Below are positions 14,912 through 16,702 of a stretch of 16,702 bases of DNA, piece after piece. A program made the position numbers and the translations under genes. The notes under the pieces are model-generated. The model had not been told where the DNA came from. It saw only the letters and a program-made list of their open reading frames with translations, and made no database searches. This stretch comes from Oscillospiraceae bacterium (GTDB lineage Bacteria > Bacillota > Clostridia > Clostridiales > Clostridiaceae). The stretch's first letter is position 1. Each line of letters opens with the position of its first letter. Where the stretch lies: assembly GCA_009785875.1 (NCBI GenBank), contig WQUF01000063.1, positions 1 to 16,702 of the forward strand, given 5' to 3'.

Positions 14912-15805
14912 TTGAAAAAATCAAGTCGGGCTTTGCTGATAATAAATCCTATTGCAGGAAAGGCGAAAACTGAAAAGAAAATTGAAGAAATAGTATACTT
15001 ACTTAAAAAAAATATAGATGTTGTAACACCTCTTATCACTTCAAAGAAAGGTGATGCTACAGAATTTGTATATGAATATGCAAAAAATCATGACATTGTA
15101 ATCTGCTGTGGTGGTGATGGGACTTTAAATGAAATAATATCTGGATTAATGAAAATAGAATATTCAATTTCAATTGGATTTATACCAGCAGGAACTACAA
15201 ATGATTTGGCAAATACTCTTGATATTTCAACAGATATTAGAAAATCAATTAGATCTATTATCGATGGAAGACCACTTTACCACGATGTTGGAGTAATAAA
15301 TGATTCACATTATTTTTCGTACATTGCATCTTTTGGTGCTTTTACTAAGGTTTCATATGATACACCACAGTGGCTTAAAAATAAATTTGGACATTTTGCC
15401 TATGTTCTCGATGGAATAAAGAGCTTTAATGAAATTAGACCATATAAAATTAAGATTAAGACAGAGGATTTTGAAGAAGAAGGCGAATTCGTATTTGGTA
15501 GCATATCTAATAGTCTATATATTGGAGGAGTTGTAAAATTAAATACAAGCGAAGTTTCATTGAACGATGGGAAATTTGAAGTTCTCCTTATCAGAAACCC
15601 ACATAATCCTGTTGAATTAAGTGGGATTTTATACGGAATTAGTCAAAAAAAATATGACAGAAAATATATAATATTTTTGCAGACAAGTGAAATTTATCTA
15701 AGCTTTCAAGAGGAAACAGATTGGACCTGTGATGGAGAACACTTAAGGCTAGGAAAAGAAGTGTATATAAAAAATTCTCATAATGCAATAAAGCTTATCC
15801 TATAG
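14912..15805 (+). CDS. YegS/BmrU-type lipid (diacylglycerol) kinase
   Basis: The 297-residue product has the two-domain lipid kinase pattern: nucleotide loop INPIAGK at 11-17, the signature CCGGDGTLNE at 65-74, and IPAGTTNDLA further on. The C-terminal beta-sandwich half includes DVGVIN, FEVLLIRNP and the late WTCDGEHL motif. It phosphorylates diacylglycerol or a related lipid, probably at the inner face of the membrane; the exact substrate is not readable. TTG at 14912 is chosen because GAGGTGA lies 8 nt before it. The in-frame GTG (14900) and ATG (14903) fall inside that site and are too close to any other. Its position 70 nt behind rarA suggests the same transcript. Confidence 0.93.
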   Translation: MKKSSRALLIINPIAGKAKTEKKIEEIVYLLKKNIDVVTPLITSKKGDATEFVYEYAKNHDIVICCGGDGTLNEIISGLMKIEYSISIGFIPAGTTNDLANTLDISTDIRKSIRSIIDGRPLYHDVGVINDSHYFSYIASFGAFTKVSYDTPQWLKNKFGHFAYVLDGIKSFNEIRPYKIKIKTEDFEEEGEFVFGSISNSLYIGGVVKLNTSEVSLNDGKFEVLLIRNPHNPVELSGILYGISQKKYDRKYIIFLQTSEIYLSFQEETDWTCDGEHLRLGKEVYIKNSHNAIKLIL

Positions 15806-15872
15806 AAACATAATCACATATTCGTGCATAGAATGTATTGTAACTAATTTTAAAAACTATAGGAGAAATAAT

Positions 15873-16148
15873 ATGGACGCATATGGAAAGATTATTATAT
15901 TGGCTGTACTTGGAGAGGCTATAGTAGAGAACTTAAAGGTCGTCTATGAAGATGGCAAGTTTAAAAAAGATAGAATTTTTGCCCTTTTCATTTGTTGTAT
16001 GGTTACTACGTTTGCAAGATGTGATATATTCGAAATTGTAGGGATTTCTTTTTTGTTACCGGTAGTTGGTCAGTTGTTTACTGGGATTTTGATTTCGAGA
16101 GGTGCTGGTGCTGTTCACGATTTATTGAAATTGTTAGAAAAAAAGTAG
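15873..16148 (+). CDS. Small membrane protein of unknown function
   Basis: The 91-residue product is conserved-looking but not assigned. A first hydrophobic stretch (about 6-18), an amphipathic charged middle (VYEDGKFKKDRI), and two membrane segments (about 35-49 and 54-74) precede the C-terminal SRGAGAVHDLLKLLEKK. The size and layout recall phage-holin-like or spore-type small membrane proteins, but I cannot assign it. The ATG has TAGGAGA 7-8 nt upstream. It lies 67 nt after the lipid kinase, at the end of the plus-strand gene train. Confidence 0.7.
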   Translation: MDAYGKIIILAVLGEAIVENLKVVYEDGKFKKDRIFALFICCMVTTFARCDIFEIVGISFLLPVVGQLFTGILISRGAGAVHDLLKLLEKK

Positions 16149-16163
16149 AGAATTCTTAAAAGA

Positions 16164-16204
16164 ATCAGGCACAAAGCTGATTTAAAAAAAGCTTTGTGCC
16201 TGAT
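16164..16204. repeat. Hairpin repeat, copy 1
   Basis: The 15-bp arms ATCAGGCACAAAGCT and AGCTTTGTGCCTGAT are perfect, with an 11-nt loop GATTTAAAAAA. It could stop transcripts from the upstream train, but no T-tract follows on the plus strand. Copy 2 has two compensatory stem changes. Confidence 0.8.
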
Positions 16205-16260
16205 CTAGAAAAACTAACTCATTCAACAACTTAAGCACTGAGATTACGGATGATGATCCA

Positions 16261-16308
16261 TTATATTTTATTCATAAGTTCATAAAATAGAACTTAAATT
16301 TTTAATCA
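16261..16308. repeat. A+T-rich direct repeat, copy 1
   Basis: Matches 16432-16480 at about 41 of 49 aligned positions, with an identical central run ATAAAATAGAACTT. It lies 56 nt after hairpin copy 1. Confidence 0.65.
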
Positions 16309-16359
16309 TAAACAGAAAAAGAGCCTTTTATTTTTAAGATCACATTTTTTAAGGAATAA

Positions 16360-16392
16360 GGTGCAAAGCTGATTTTAAAAAAGCTTTGCACC
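16360..16392. repeat. Hairpin repeat, copy 2
   Basis: The 11-bp arms GGTGCAAAGCT and AGCTTTGCACC are perfect, with an 11-nt loop GATTTTAAAAA. Relative to copy 1, two adjacent stem positions differ and both partners have changed, so pairing is kept. Confidence 0.8.
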
Positions 16393-16431
16393 AGTGTTAA
16401 AAGAACAATGTTAATTGAATAATTGAAGGTA

Positions 16432-16480
16432 TTATATTCTATTCAGAAAATAATAAAATAGAACTTGAATTTTTTAATTA
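16432..16480. repeat. A+T-rich direct repeat, copy 2
   Basis: Second copy of the block at 16261-16308, 39 nt after hairpin copy 2, in the same orientation. Differences are scattered single bases and one extra T. Confidence 0.65.
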
Positions 16481-16637
16481 CTAATTCCCACCCAATATTG
16501 TTAATAGAAATTTGCATCAATAAATGTTATATTATTAGTATCAATTTTTTAGTTTTGAAGGAGGATATAAATAATTACTAAATACGTATACAAATATATT
16601 TAAAAATTATATAATATATTCATAAGGAGGTATCTTT

Positions 16638-16702
16638 ATGGGTAATTATAAACCAAAAGAATTTGCCGAAATGTTGGGAGTCTCAGTAATAACCCTTCAA
16701 AG
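16638..16702 (+). mobile_element. IS607-family serine recombinase, 5' part only
   Basis: The first 21 codons, MGNYKPKEFAEMLGVSVITLQ, match the N-terminal MerR-like helix-turn-helix of IS607-family TnpA proteins, which continue RWDxxGxLxAxRTxxxRR into a serine-resolvase catalytic domain of about 200 residues in total. The ATG has AAGGAGG 7 nt upstream. IS607 elements lack terminal inverted repeats and usually carry a tnpB gene behind tnpA, so the left end cannot be placed exactly. The window cuts the gene after codon 21. A MerR-type regulator is the alternative, but the KEFAEMLGVS wording is IS607-like. Confidence 0.75.

Larger units (their letters stand above)
16149..16637. other. 489-bp repeat-rich intergenic stretch
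   Basis: No gene is visible. The stretch consists of two copies of a unit: a hairpin (16164-16204 and 16360-16392), then a ~48-bp A+T-rich direct repeat (16261-16308 and 16432-16480). It ends with an orphan ribosome binding site (16558-16564) and the leader of the IS607 recombinase. Confidence 0.75.

Noticed and set aside
16149..16204. Hairpin copy 1 as a normal terminator of the plus-strand gene train
   Set aside because: No T-tract follows the stem on the plus strand, and a covarying second copy with no gene before it argues for a repeat element; terminator function is not excluded.

Overview
The window looks like a chromosomal segment from a low-G+C, anaerobic, Clostridia-type Firmicute. 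The signs are the strong A+T bias, AGGAGG/GAGGTGA ribosome binding sites, frequent TTG starts, and a gene set typical of that group (MutS2, DUF1659/DUF2922, an RlhA-like U32 protein, RarA). The species cannot be named from the sequence alone.

Left part (1-2800): an accessory patch with visibly higher G+C. It holds a HIT-family gene cut off before its catalytic histidine triad, a TetR-family repressor divergent from a DUF4386-type membrane protein with two operator-like sites between them, a VOC/PhnB-like gene, and the C-terminal remnant of a larger gene (probably an XRE/TPR-type regulator). Bases 2781-3225 carry no gene but hold a 16-bp palindrome, a 92-base segment closed by 12-bp inverted arms, and a heptamer tandem repeat.

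Middle part (3226-4933): on the minus strand, a tightly coupled DUF1659-DUF2922 pair, a terminator hairpin, and an orphan ParB-domain gene without a ParA partner.

Main part (5007-16148): a long plus-strand gene train behind a good sigma-A promoter. The order is U32/DUF3656 RNA-modification-type protein, MutS2, FtsH, two tandem AEC transporters, RarA, a YegS/BmrU-type lipid kinase and a small membrane protein. Spacings are short and no convincing terminator is visible inside, so it is probably one operon or a few overlapping ones. Its genes deal with ribosome and RNA quality, membrane protein turnover, fork rescue and lipid phosphorylation.

Right end (16149-16702): a repeat-rich intergenic stretch. 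Two hairpins share the same 11-nt loop and differ by two compensatory base-pair changes. Each is followed by a copy of a ~48-bp A+T-rich direct repeat. An orphan ribosome binding site and then the first 21 codons of an IS607-family serine recombinase follow. The mobile element runs off the window. No fully novel defence or other system can be demonstrated; the most unusual items are the covarying hairpin/direct-repeat unit next to the IS607 element, the closed 92-base segment, and the orphan ParB.
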